Of a stretch of DNA of 64,000 nt, positions 39,653 to 47,719 are shown piece by piece. The notes beneath the pieces were generated by a model. That model was given only the letters and a program-made list of their open reading frames with translations, searched no databases and had not been told where the DNA came from. The stretch spans positions 2,046,001 to 2,110,000 of the forward strand of contig NZ_CP072852.1 in the NCBI RefSeq assembly GCF_017948265.1, given 5' to 3'. The stretch is from Rhodoferax sp. PAMC 29310. Lineage in GTDB: Bacteria; Pseudomonadota; Gammaproteobacteria; Burkholderiales; Burkholderiaceae_C. Both the position numbers and the translations under genes were made by a program. Position 1 is the stretch's first letter. Every line of letters begins with the position of its first letter.

Positions 39653-40531
39653 TTACCGTTGTGTTGTCGGCGGCATGCCGATTCGTTGTGCCAGCCGATC
39701 TATCTCGCGCTGCACGAGGCTCAAATTGCTGTCACGCACCGTTGGCAATAGAAAACGTGCCCGTCGTACGTCAGCGAAATCGAGTTCAGCCGTCACAAGG
39801 CCAACCCAATCGTCACTGGCTTGCGCCAACGCCTTTCCATAAGGGTCAAGAATGCGAGACCCCCCCCAGAAAAACGCGTCCCCTTCATGACCGAGCCGGT
39901 TGGCAAACATGACGGGGAGTCCGTACATCATTGAGTAGAAACGAATGGCAAGATCCCATCCCTCGGGATTTGAAAAGTCTCCGCCAACCGCCCCAAGCGC
40001 CGAATTGACGGGCGCAATGAGAATGGTCGCACCATGCAACATTGCTAGGTGAACGAGGGCAGGATTCCAGAGGTCAGCACAGGTCAAAACGCCGGCGTTC
40101 CACGGGCCTTCAATGGGTAGTGTTTCGACGTAGCGCCCCCCCGCAAAAAGCTTTCCTTCATCGAGGTTTCCATAGCTAGGAAGGTTGAGTTTTCGATGAA
40201 CAAACACAACCTTTCCGTCACGGACTGCGGCCATGGAGTTATAGAGTTGGGCTGCAAGCCCTTCCTCTACGAACCCGAAAATCACATCAATACCCTGAGA
40301 AGCCTCGGCAATCTGCAAAACAAGGGGATCATCGCGGCTCATCGCCATCTCCACGACGCTGTCTTCAAGCCGATACCCCGTCAGTGACAACTCGGGGAAA
40401 AGCAGCAATTTGACGCCTTGGACTCTCGCTTCGTCGATGAATTTCAAGTGAAACTCGAGGTTGTGGGCGAGGTCTCCCAAGACGCAGTCTGTTTGAGCGA
40501 CAGCTACCTTGATGCGAGATTGAATCGACAT
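39653..40531 (-). CDS. Nitrilase-family carbon-nitrogen hydrolase
   Basis: A 292-residue member of the nitrilase superfamily with the complete Glu-Lys-Cys triad: FPELSLTGY (Glu near residue 47), HRKLNLPSYG (Lys near 113), and LTCADLWNP (Cys near 149). It cleaves a non-peptide amide or nitrile. The extended C-terminal half resembles amidases such as the NAD-synthetase-type and ureido hydrolases more than true nitrilases. It stands between the binding-protein gene and the CoA genes, 11 bp before the dehydrogenase, so its substrate is probably the imported compound or a derivative. Confidence 0.92.
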   Translation of the reverse strand: MSIQSRIKVAVAQTDCVLGDLAHNLEFHLKFIDEARVQGVKLLLFPELSLTGYRLEDSVVEMAMSRDDPLVLQIAEASQGIDVIFGFVEEGLAAQLYNSMAAVRDGKVVFVHRKLNLPSYGNLDEGKLFAGGRYVETLPIEGPWNAGVLTCADLWNPALVHLAMLHGATILIAPVNSALGAVGGDFSNPEGWDLAIRFYSMMYGLPVMFANRLGHEGDAFFWGGSRILDPYGKALAQASDDWVGLVTAELDFADVRRARFLLPTVRDSNLSLVQREIDRLAQRIGMPPTTQR

Positions 40532-40597
40532 TCTTTGACTCCCTGGGTTGACAACTTCACCGGTGCCCGGTGAAGTTGTCAGCTGGATAAATGAGTT

Positions 40598-41488
40598 TTA
40601 GAGAATTCCCGAGGACTTGAGGAATCCTTCGGCGACATCGCGAATGGTTTTTCGATCAACATCGACTGAAGCATTGAGGCGAGACATCACCGCGTCATCC
40701 AACTTGGAAGAGAGTGCATTCAGCAAGTCTGCAATTTTGGGGTTTGCATCCAACGTCGCCTTGCGGATGACAGGCGTCAAAGCATAGGCAGGAAAGTAAT
40801 TTTTATCGTCTTCCAGGACGACAAAATCGAAGGCCGGAATTCGACCGTCTGTAGCGAAGACCAAAGCGATATCAACTTGCTTGTCGCGCAGCGCCTGGTA
40901 AGTTAAACCAGAGTCCATTCGTTTGACATCGGCTCTCGGAAACTCAAAACCATAGGCTTCTTGGAGGGGCTTCAAGCCATCACTGCGTGCAGCGAACTCG
41001 GCATTTGATGCAAAAGACAGTTTTTGTCCCGCTTTGATGGCGGACGCCAGCTTACTCAGTGAATTGATGCCCTTTGCCTGAACGTCCGCTTTACGCATGG
41101 CCAAGGCATAGGTATTGTTGGCTTTGGATGGGTTCAGCCAAACGAGGTTCTTTTTGGCATCCAGTTCTTTGACCATGGCGTAGGTCTTTTCAGCCGACAT
41201 TTTCTCTTCAACTTTGTTGTAAGTAATGAGAGATGTGCCGGTGTATTCCCAATAGACGTCAACCTGCCCATTTTCTTGCGCTTGACGAAGAACGGCGCTT
41301 CCCATGCCGGCTCGAACGTCAACTTTATAACCCTTCGCAGTCAAGAGCTGACCTGTCATTTCGGCCATGATTTGTTGCTCGGTGAAATTTTTACCACCGA
41401 CCACAATCGGGTCTGCCGCAGTTGCGGATATTGCTGCGAAGCCGAGCGCCAATGCGGTTGCGGTACGAATAAGTTTCGAGAATTTCAT
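40598..41488 (-). CDS. OpuC/OsmF-type quaternary-amine substrate-binding protein
   Basis: A 296-residue periplasmic binding protein (family PF04069) with a signal peptide (SKLIRTATALALGFAAISATA). The core starts at DPIVVGGKNFTEQQIMAEM and includes DVYWEYTGTSLITYNKV and MDSGLTYQALRDKQVDIALVFATDGRIPAF, hallmarks of glycine-betaine/choline/carnitine binding proteins. It supplies ligand to the permeases and ATPase encoded just upstream on the same strand. Start at 41488 (MKFSKLI) fits the signal peptide. The exact ligand is unknown. Confidence 0.93.
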   Translation of the reverse strand: MKFSKLIRTATALALGFAAISATAADPIVVGGKNFTEQQIMAEMTGQLLTAKGYKVDVRAGMGSAVLRQAQENGQVDVYWEYTGTSLITYNKVEEKMSAEKTYAMVKELDAKKNLVWLNPSKANNTYALAMRKADVQAKGINSLSKLASAIKAGQKLSFASNAEFAARSDGLKPLQEAYGFEFPRADVKRMDSGLTYQALRDKQVDIALVFATDGRIPAFDFVVLEDDKNYFPAYALTPVIRKATLDANPKIADLLNALSSKLDDAVMSRLNASVDVDRKTIRDVAEGFLKSSGIL

Positions 41489-41517
41489 GATGTCTCCTAT
41501 GGTTATAAATTGCAGAC

Positions 41518-42264
41518 TCATCGCAGGGGATTAATCCCGCGTGGAATCCACATATATGCAGCAACTCCAGCAAGCGAGTCGACAAGCACTGCCAGCAAGG
41601 CCGTGGGAATGGCACCTGCAAGCATCATTCCGGTATCGTTCAAATCGATTCCCGTAAAGATCAATTCACCCAGTCCGCCCCCGCCAATCAGAAAGGCCAA
41701 CGGCACTGTTCCGACGTTGATGGCGAGTGCTGTTCGTATCCCGGCAAACATGACATACAAGGAGTTGGGCAACTCCACTTGAAGCAAGATCTGTCGTGGC
41801 GTCATGCCTAGGCCATGCGCTGCCTCCAACATATGAGCTGGTACGGAGATGAGGCCCGAATACGCATTTCTTACGATGTACAACAAGGAGGCTAGCCAAA
41901 GGGCAAAAATGGCGGGGGTAGAGCCAATTCCCAGCAGCGTCATAGAAAGCGCAAGCACGGCAAGCGTTGGGATGGTGGTACTGATGTTCAGTATCTGCAT
42001 CAGGCTCTCGGCCCAGCGTCGCATGGATGGCCGACTCAGGAGAATCCCAATTGGGATCCCTGTCAAGATGGCAAGGCCACCGGAGATCAAGGTGAGTTCG
42101 ATGTGCTGTCCGGTCAGGTAAACAATATCGGACCAATACCGGCGCACCTCTTCAACCAACCCGAGTCGCTCTAGCCAGATTCCGACGGAGACTAATGCCG
42201 CAACGCCCACGAGGTAGACGCTACCAACACGACGCCACGCATTTGTTTTGCTAATGTCGGCCAT
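41518..42264 (-). CDS. Osmolyte-type ABC transporter permease (first)
   Basis: A 248-residue inner-membrane permease of the OpuCB/OpuCD type. The EAA loop is AAHGLGMTPRQILLQVELPNSLYVMFAGIRTALAINVGTVPLAFLIGGGGLGELI, with the coupling helix that contacts the ATPase. About six membrane helices. It follows the ATPase stop by 3 bp and precedes the binding protein by 30 bp. Confidence 0.94.
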   Translation of the reverse strand: MADISKTNAWRRVGSVYLVGVAALVSVGIWLERLGLVEEVRRYWSDIVYLTGQHIELTLISGGLAILTGIPIGILLSRPSMRRWAESLMQILNISTTIPTLAVLALSMTLLGIGSTPAIFALWLASLLYIVRNAYSGLISVPAHMLEAAHGLGMTPRQILLQVELPNSLYVMFAGIRTALAINVGTVPLAFLIGGGGLGELIFTGIDLNDTGMMLAGAIPTALLAVLVDSLAGVAAYMWIPRGINPLR

Positions 42265-42266
42265 GG

Positions 42267-43397
42267 CTAGTTGCTCACTGCCGCATCGCGGTAAGTTCGG
42301 CCAAGGAAGTGAGTGATGCCGCGTTGAGTGATATAGCCCTGGTAAAGCCCCTCGTCATTCACCACTGGCAGCCAAGTCAGATCATGGGTGAACATATAGG
42401 AAACCGCCGTTCTCAAATCGTCGGTTGACCGAACCACTGCCTTCAGGCCAGAGTGGTGGTTCTTGCAGACCCCCTGGGTGGCGTCACTGACGCTCTTGTA
42501 GACAACCCCTATTGCATGTCCGCTTTGCCCGACCAGAATGACATTCTCGTAGCCTGAGCTCTTCATTTGACGACTGGCGTCTTCAAGACTTTCCCCTTCA
42601 GTCACGCGCGGTGGCTGCGGGTCCATGACCTCGCCAACGCTAATCAGGCGAAGCCGCTTCAACGTCCTGTCATTGCCGACGAAGTCTGCAATAAAAGTGC
42701 TTGCGGGATGGGCGAGCACGTTGTCAGGTGTGTCAAATTGCTCAAGCTTGCCCGCTCTGAAGATGGCGATCTTGTTGCCCATCTTGACCGCTTCATCGAT
42801 ATCGTGACTGACAAACAGTATTGTTTTACCGAGCCTTTCTTGCATCTTGAGAAATTCATCCTGGATGATGGATCGGTTGATGGGATCGATGGCACCAAAG
42901 GGCTCATCCATCAACAACACAGGTGGGTCAGCCGCCAATGCCCGGGCGACCCCGATGCGCTGCTGCTGCCCTCCGGAAAGCTCTTTGGGGTAACGATTGA
43001 GGAAGATGGCCGGGTCAAGAGCAACCATCTCTAGCAACTCTTCGGCTCGCTTGCGAATCTTGGACTGATCCCATCCCAGCATGCGAGGCACGATACCGAC
43101 GTTTTGCTCCACCGTCATATTTGGGAAAAGGCCGATCTGCTGGATGACATAGCCAATTTGGCGCCGCAAGGTGATCGTGTCGTAGTCCGTCGTGTCTTTT
43201 CCGTTCAGGAAAACCTTGCCAGAACTTGGCGCGATGATGCGATTGACCATTTTCAGGGTTGTTGTCTTCCCACACCCGGAGGGTCCAAGAAGTACACAGA
43301 TTTCACCCTCTTTTACTTCCATGTTCACGTGATCAGCGGCGACCGCAGGACCTTGCCTGGCTTCAAAGATTTTGGTGAGGTTTTCGAGGCGAATCAT
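42267..43397 (-). CDS. Osmolyte-type ABC transporter ATPase with two CBS domains
   Basis: A 376-residue ATPase: Walker A GPSGCGKTT, ABC signature ELSGGQQQRIGVARALAADPPVLLMDEPFGAIDP (Walker B), Q-loop QQIGLFPN, and His switch SHDIDEA. Two CBS domains follow (GEVMDPQPPRVTEGESLEDAS... and VRSTDDLRTAVSYMFTHDLTWLPV), the layout of OpuA/OpuCA, where they sense ionic strength or cAMP-type nucleotides. Start at MIRLENLTKIFE (43397) overlaps the preceding permease stop by 4 bp. The 24-residue upstream leader is read-through of the permease frame and not family-like. Confidence 0.95.
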   Translation of the reverse strand: MIRLENLTKIFEARQGPAVAADHVNMEVKEGEICVLLGPSGCGKTTTLKMVNRIIAPSSGKVFLNGKDTTDYDTITLRRQIGYVIQQIGLFPNMTVEQNVGIVPRMLGWDQSKIRKRAEELLEMVALDPAIFLNRYPKELSGGQQQRIGVARALAADPPVLLMDEPFGAIDPINRSIIQDEFLKMQERLGKTILFVSHDIDEAVKMGNKIAIFRAGKLEQFDTPDNVLAHPASTFIADFVGNDRTLKRLRLISVGEVMDPQPPRVTEGESLEDASRQMKSSGYENVILVGQSGHAIGVVYKSVSDATQGVCKNHHSGLKAVVRSTDDLRTAVSYMFTHDLTWLPVVNDEGLYQGYITQRGITHFLGRTYRDAAVSN

Positions 43398-44077
43398 GTT
43401 TTCGAAGCTCCTGGAGTTGAGCGTGGATTGGACTTGAGACCGACTGGAGTCATCCAGTTTTGCAGCCATAAAAGGAGGGAGTCTGCGAGTATTGCCAACA
43501 AGCTCACGGCCACCGCGCCGGTGATGAGTTGACGCGCGTCGGTTTGTGAAATGCCACGACTGATGAAGGTGCCCAATCCGCCAGCACCGATGTATGCGGC
43601 AATCGCCATGATGCCGATCGACAGAACAACCGCACTTCTCACCCCAGCCATGATGACAGGGAGGGCGATCGGCAACTCGACACTGATCAAGCGTTGAATG
43701 GCTGTCATGCCCATGCCGCGCGCAGCTTCACGAAGGGCGGGCTCAACGTTGTTAATCGCTGTGTAGGTGTTCCGAATGATTGGAAGTTGGGAGTAAAGAA
43801 GTACGGCGATGACCGCAGGGACATATCCAATACCATGCCCAAATTTCGACAGGACCGGAATCATGACTCCAAACATGGCAATGGACGGAATGGTCATGAC
43901 GATTGCCGCGACATATAAAACGATGCTGGCAACTCTCTTGTTCTGAGTAATTGCGATGCCGATTGGAACCCCGGTCAGTATGGCAAGTCCGATCGCAACC
44001 CCGACCAACAGAACATGCTCACCCGTCCGTTTAAAGATCAGGTCGTAGTTTTCAACAACAAACAGCCAAGTTTCCAA
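43394..44077 (-). CDS. Osmolyte-type ABC transporter permease (second)
   Basis: A 227-residue permease, first gene of the cluster. The EAA loop is AARGMGMTAIQRLISVELPIALPVIMAGVRSAVVLSIGIMAIAAYIGAGGLGTFISRG. Its partner is the permease at 41518; an OpuC-type importer uses two different permeases, as here. Translation of the ATPase is coupled by overlap. The ten-gene unit probably starts at a promoter in 44078-44250, where no clear operator was identified. Confidence 0.94.
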   Translation of the reverse strand: METWLFVVENYDLIFKRTGEHVLLVGVAIGLAILTGVPIGIAITQNKRVASIVLYVAAIVMTIPSIAMFGVMIPVLSKFGHGIGYVPAVIAVLLYSQLPIIRNTYTAINNVEPALREAARGMGMTAIQRLISVELPIALPVIMAGVRSAVVLSIGIMAIAAYIGAGGLGTFISRGISQTDARQLITGAVAVSLLAILADSLLLWLQNWMTPVGLKSNPRSTPGASKT

Positions 44078-45454
44078 GATGTCGTCTCCTATTTTTTACT
44101 GTGCCTATGCAATTGCAATAAGCACTTTGTACGCGTTCTTTTTTGCTGCGTCCTGTTTGAATCGTATTTCCCACCGGCTGGTGAATCGGCATGAAAATGG
44201 ACGAATATGTGCCTGATTCGGACGAAGTATGGGTTTCGATATCCAAACAAAGATGAGACGGAGGTCAATTTGATGAAAGCGAACGCACTCGAGTCGGCTG
44301 CAGGTTATTTTTTATTGTCAGACTTCATCGTTGGGCGTTCGTGTAGCGAACTACCTCTTAAAACACACTGACATAGATGGCATAGGTCCATGTTTTTACG
44401 AAAAAAACCGAGCCTGGCATTCGGCGATTCGCAGGCATGATCAACGGCCACCAATAACGCCGATATCGGCGATCTAGCACAGCGTACGGCGGTTTTTGCG
44501 ATCGCACTGGGTGGACTTCAGGATCGCCAGTAACGAGTACTCGCGAGTGCCTGCCATTGGGCGCTCAGCCAACCGTAACCTAAGGCCGCTTTGGGTCGGG
44601 AACTGCCAGAGGCGGCCGAAGTGTGACAGACCGCTTCGGGCCTCTTCCTGCTTTTCGAGTCCCGAAGCTGAACGTCAGCTTCTGGTCGTTGGCGGGTGCC
44701 GACGTTGACAAAATGGTCGCCATAAAGCCGCGTGCGATCCCTAGCTGCCAGCGGCTGCTATGGAGCAGGCAGATCGCAAATCTCTAAGACCGGAATCGCT
44801 GCTCAAGAGCCCTTCAGCCAAGAAAACCAGCGTACTCGGTTGAATGACTGCTCCCGATTTTTAGGGACTGAAAAATGCCCAAACTGGACCGGCATCGGGA
44901 ATGACCGGAATGGAGAACTCGACGGAAATTTCCGGCTCACGATGAACGACCGATTACGCTGCATAGAAGCCCTTCATCTCTGCCCCGCCCATGCTTGCTT
45001 GCCCGAATGAATCGGCATAGCAACAAGGTGAGTTCGGAAAAATGGCGAGATCACGGGCGTCGCCTTCTTTCAGCCCACCACGAAGCATTTGCCCCACAAA
45101 ACAGGCGAGCCAACGGGGCTGCCCCGGTGATCGCAACGCCGCCGTTTACGCCCACGGGCCTTTAGCGCCGATACAGCTTCCCCGGGTGGGTGCTTGATCT
45201 TCATGGTCAGGGTGGATTCGCCGCTCTCAATGGTCCGGGTACCTTCGACAAAAACCGATCACCTGTAACGACGCTTGATCTGCCAAGTGGGCGTCTGATA
45301 GGAGGGTGGTGACCTTGTAGATTGGGCGCAGGCCGCCGGCAAACCGATATTGCGGAGTCAATTCCACGAAGTTAGGTCAAGCTTCTTGATCAAGATTAAA
45401 TTCAAATCAGCGAGACTAAATACTATAAGGGTATAAATTACTTTGGAAGACGCC
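44078..45454. other. Long gene-poor region, mosaic of remnants
   Basis: About 1.38 kb without a supportable intact gene. It contains the promoter of the leftward cluster, a 14-bp perfect palindrome CGCCGATATCGGCG at 44458-44471, a GC-rich stretch (44530-44710) with repeated short blocks around GGTCGGGAACTGCC and GACCGCTTCGG, and an acyl-CoA synthetase 3'-end remnant at 45194-45233. Possible minus-strand remnants of an unrecognised protein lie at 44950-45140. TATAAGGGTATA just before 45455 may be a promoter or operator for the next gene. Confidence 0.45.
45194..45233 (-). pseudogene. Remnant of acyl-CoA synthetase 3' end (copy 1)
   Basis: TTGATCTTCATGGTC followed by a CTCTCAATGG block matches the corresponding segment at 57683 over about 40 bp with a few differences and small gaps. 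On the minus strand it reads LTMKIK, the characteristic pre-C-terminal block of AMP-forming ligases. Short, so of moderate certainty. Confidence 0.45.
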
Positions 45455-46348
45455 ATGAAAAATATGAACACGCTGGACCGGATCATTCGCCTGATACTCG
45501 GCGTGGCGTTGCTGGAGTTGGCTTACTTCTGGTTGGCTGGCGGTTGGCAAGTGGCCAGCTATGTCGGCGGTGCGATCATGGTCGGCACAGCAGCAATCAG
45601 CTTCTGTCCGCTGTATCGGCTGTTGGGTTTGAGCACGGTGTCGCGGCATCCAAAAACGTCTGGTACGGCGGTTTCAGTGGTCGCCGGTGTGCTGCTCGTC
45701 ACGATGGTGGTCGGTGGAAGCTACGCCAGCGCGTTCTTCAGCCGCAAGCTGTTCTTGGAAGACTTCAACGCCATGAACAACTATTACAAGCAGACATTGT
45801 TCCTGACCGGCAAGAACGAGCGGGGGAAAGCCGTGGTCAACCTCAACAAATTGTTGCCTGCCTACCAACAGTTTCAAGACAAATACACGCGTTACCAGCC
45901 TTATGCCCTCAGGGGTGACCCACAGTTAACGTCCGACTTGGCGCAGGTGGCGACACTCTTCAAAGAGGTGGCGCCTCTGGTTCATACAGGCGATCTGCAT
46001 CAAGCCCACCTGGATCTGGAAAAGGTTCGTCCTGTGTTCCAGGAGATGTTCAAACGCAATGGGTTTTCGATGCTGGCTGTGGCGCTGGTGGATTTTCACG
46101 ACGCCATGGAAACCGTGCTGGATGCGGCCAACCAAAAAGACCCGACCAAGTTGATCGGGCTCTACCCGGCAGTTAGCGGCAAGCTGAAGGTGGTCGAAGC
46201 AGAGCTCAATGATGCTGAGATTCAGGACATACGGACCAACCTGGATGAGCTGCTGAGCCTGTCCAAGGCGCCTCACAGCGAGGCCCTGCCCGCAAAAGGT
46301 GACGCGTTGAAGTCCAGCTTCGTCAAGGTTTATTTGAAGCGGGGTTGA
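45455..46348 (+). CDS. DUF2892 (YgaP-like) membrane domain fused to a helical C-terminal domain
   Basis: A 297-residue protein. Residues 1-60 are a DUF2892 module: NTLDRIIRLILGVALLELAY, GAIMVGTAAISFCPLYRLLG, two membrane helices. A third helix (VSVVAGVLLVTMVVGG) follows, then about 190 predicted mostly helical, soluble residues (FFSRKLFLEDFNAMNNYYKQ...) that I do not recognise; their length and pattern suggest a four-helix bundle, cytochrome c'-like, but no CxxCH motif is present. It is the first gene of a unit with a small anchored protein and DedA. DUF2892 proteins often occur with rhodanese or sulfur genes. Start ATG 45455 is preferred over the TTG 12 nt upstream. Confidence 0.75.
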   Translation: MKNMNTLDRIIRLILGVALLELAYFWLAGGWQVASYVGGAIMVGTAAISFCPLYRLLGLSTVSRHPKTSGTAVSVVAGVLLVTMVVGGSYASAFFSRKLFLEDFNAMNNYYKQTLFLTGKNERGKAVVNLNKLLPAYQQFQDKYTRYQPYALRGDPQLTSDLAQVATLFKEVAPLVHTGDLHQAHLDLEKVRPVFQEMFKRNGFSMLAVALVDFHDAMETVLDAANQKDPTKLIGLYPAVSGKLKVVEAELNDAEIQDIRTNLDELLSLSKAPHSEALPAKGDALKSSFVKVYLKRG

Positions 46349-46352
46349 CGGC

Positions 46353-46724
46353 ATGCGCTGGCGCAAATTGACGCCAACCTGGCGGCGCAGGCTGATTGTT
46401 CTAGCGGTCGTCGTGGGTTTGGCCCTGTCTTCAATTTTTGGCTACCGGGCCATTCGCATCTTCGACTACCACCAACGCGTGGCGCGGGGCGAGATTCAGG
46501 TCGAGTCGCTGCGCGGCTGGATGACACTGCCCTATGTCGCCCAGCGATACAAGGTGCCGGAGCCGGCGTTGCGCGACGCCTTGGGCTTGCCGCCGACGGG
46601 GCACGACGAGCGCAACCTGAGTGACTGGTTCCGTGCGGAGCAGATTGAACCTGGCGCAGGGCGAAAAATCATTGAGTCGCTGATTTTGTCCAGGCCGAAG
46701 CCAGCGGGAACCGCGCCGCCGTGA
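46353..46724 (+). CDS. Small membrane-anchored hypothetical protein
   Basis: A 123-residue protein with one N-terminal membrane helix (LIVLAVVVGLALSSIFGY) and a soluble tail with a helical repeat (GWMTLPYVAQRYKVPEPALRDALGL) resembling a short helix-turn-helix-like or DNA-ligand adaptor segment, but no family recognised. It is 4 bp after the DUF2892 gene and overlaps the DedA gene by 4 bp, so all three are co-translated. Confidence 0.75.
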   Translation: MRWRKLTPTWRRRLIVLAVVVGLALSSIFGYRAIRIFDYHQRVARGEIQVESLRGWMTLPYVAQRYKVPEPALRDALGLPPTGHDERNLSDWFRAEQIEPGAGRKIIESLILSRPKPAGTAPP

Positions 46725-47368
46725 GCAGCATCAGCGACCTCCTACTCACTGCCTTGCTGAATCAGGGCAATTTGCTTCTGGGAGGCACACTTTTTTTGGA
46801 GGCGCTGGGAATTCCGCTGCCGGCCAGCATGTTGGTCATCGCAGCGGGGGCCTTCACACGCCAGGGCGTGCTGGGGTGGGAGGGAGCGGCTACCTCTGCA
46901 CTGCTGGGCGCAGTCGCTGGGGATGGATGCAGCTACTTGGTCGGGCGCTATGGGCTTGAACGATTGTCGACACGCTTACAGAGCACCGTGCGCGCCTCTA
47001 CGACCGCCCAGCGGTTTGCCCGCTGGGGTGGATGGAGCGTTTTTGTGACCCGCTTTCTCCTGACACCGATGGCCCTGCCGGTGAATCTGCTCGCCGGCTC
47101 GACCCGTTACCCCTGGCCTCGATTCATGACCGCCGTTCTGGCAGGTGAGTTGGCTTGGGTGGCGCTTTATGGCGGGCTGGGCTACCTGTTCGCAGACCAA
47201 TGGGAAAGCATCAGCCAGCTCGTAAGCGACTTTGTGGGGCTATTGCTGGGTCTGGCTTTGACACTGGTTGGCGTCATGCTGGCATGGCTTCGCCAGAAAC
47301 GCCCCCGGGGGGGGAAACCAGGGCAAAAATTAACGCCCCGCCTCGGTTTTCAAAAATTGACCCGTTAA
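46721..47368 (+). CDS. DedA-family membrane protein
   Basis: A 215-residue DedA (SNARE-associated) membrane protein, family implicated in undecaprenyl phosphate or lipid recycling across the inner membrane. Visible: FLEALGIPLPASMLVIAAGAF, AVAGDGCSYLVGRYG, the core RWGGWSVFVTRFLLTPMALPVNLLAGSTRYP with the conserved Arg, and a final hydrophobic helix. It starts with GTG overlapping the preceding stop. The tail after RQKRPRGG runs to the edge of the acyl-CoA synthetase remnant, which may explain its irregular end. Confidence 0.88.
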   Translation: MSSISDLLLTALLNQGNLLLGGTLFLEALGIPLPASMLVIAAGAFTRQGVLGWEGAATSALLGAVAGDGCSYLVGRYGLERLSTRLQSTVRASTTAQRFARWGGWSVFVTRFLLTPMALPVNLLAGSTRYPWPRFMTAVLAGELAWVALYGGLGYLFADQWESISQLVSDFVGLLLGLALTLVGVMLAWLRQKRPRGGKPGQKLTPRLGFQKLTR

Positions 47369-47379
47369 GCCCACTGACC

Positions 47380-47475
47380 TTGGCCCGCACTGCCCACCAG
47401 GCGTCGAGCTTGGTGCTGACGTCGCTTTCGATGCGGTTGCGTTTGATCTTCATGGTCGGGGTGAGCGGGCAGTTC
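47380..47475 (-). pseudogene. Remnant of acyl-CoA synthetase 3' end (copy 2)
   Basis: On the minus strand it reads PTMKIKRNRIESDVSTKLDAW, the C-terminal sequence of an AMP-forming fatty acyl-CoA ligase. It matches copy 3 (57625-57720) in the blocks GACGTCGCTTTCGATGCGGTT and TTGATCTTCATGGTCGGG. No start or upstream part is present; the following 200 bp to 47690 contains other unrecognised fragments. Confidence 0.75.
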
Positions 47476-47719
47476 TGAAAACTCTACGGCCACAGTCTGG
47501 ATTTGGCCGCCTTTCACTTTCGACCCTTCAGCAACCTTCAAAGGAATAGAGTTGCCGCCGCCCAGCTGACTGTGACACCAAGGTAGCCAAGTGCAGCATG
47601 AACCCCAGCAAGGACGCTACCAGGTGCGTCGTGTCGTCACGCCCCGGCGCCTGTAACGCTGGGTTGACACCAGCACTCGCTAGTTGCATGCTGCAATGAG
47701 CCAGCAGCGAAAGGGCCTC

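Noticed and set aside
33584..44077. Identification of the cluster as the carnitine (cai) operon
   Set aside because: Enzyme types overlap, but a CoA transferase (CaiB), CaiT and CaiE are missing and a nitrilase and MmgE/PrpD protein are present.
44078..45454. Prophage or integrative element remnant in the gene-poor region
   Set aside because: No integrase, transposase, tRNA attachment site or phage protein could be recognised.
46353..46724. Calling the small anchored protein a transcription factor because of a helix-turn-helix-like segment
   Set aside because: Only a weak helical pattern; no conserved DNA-binding family could be matched.
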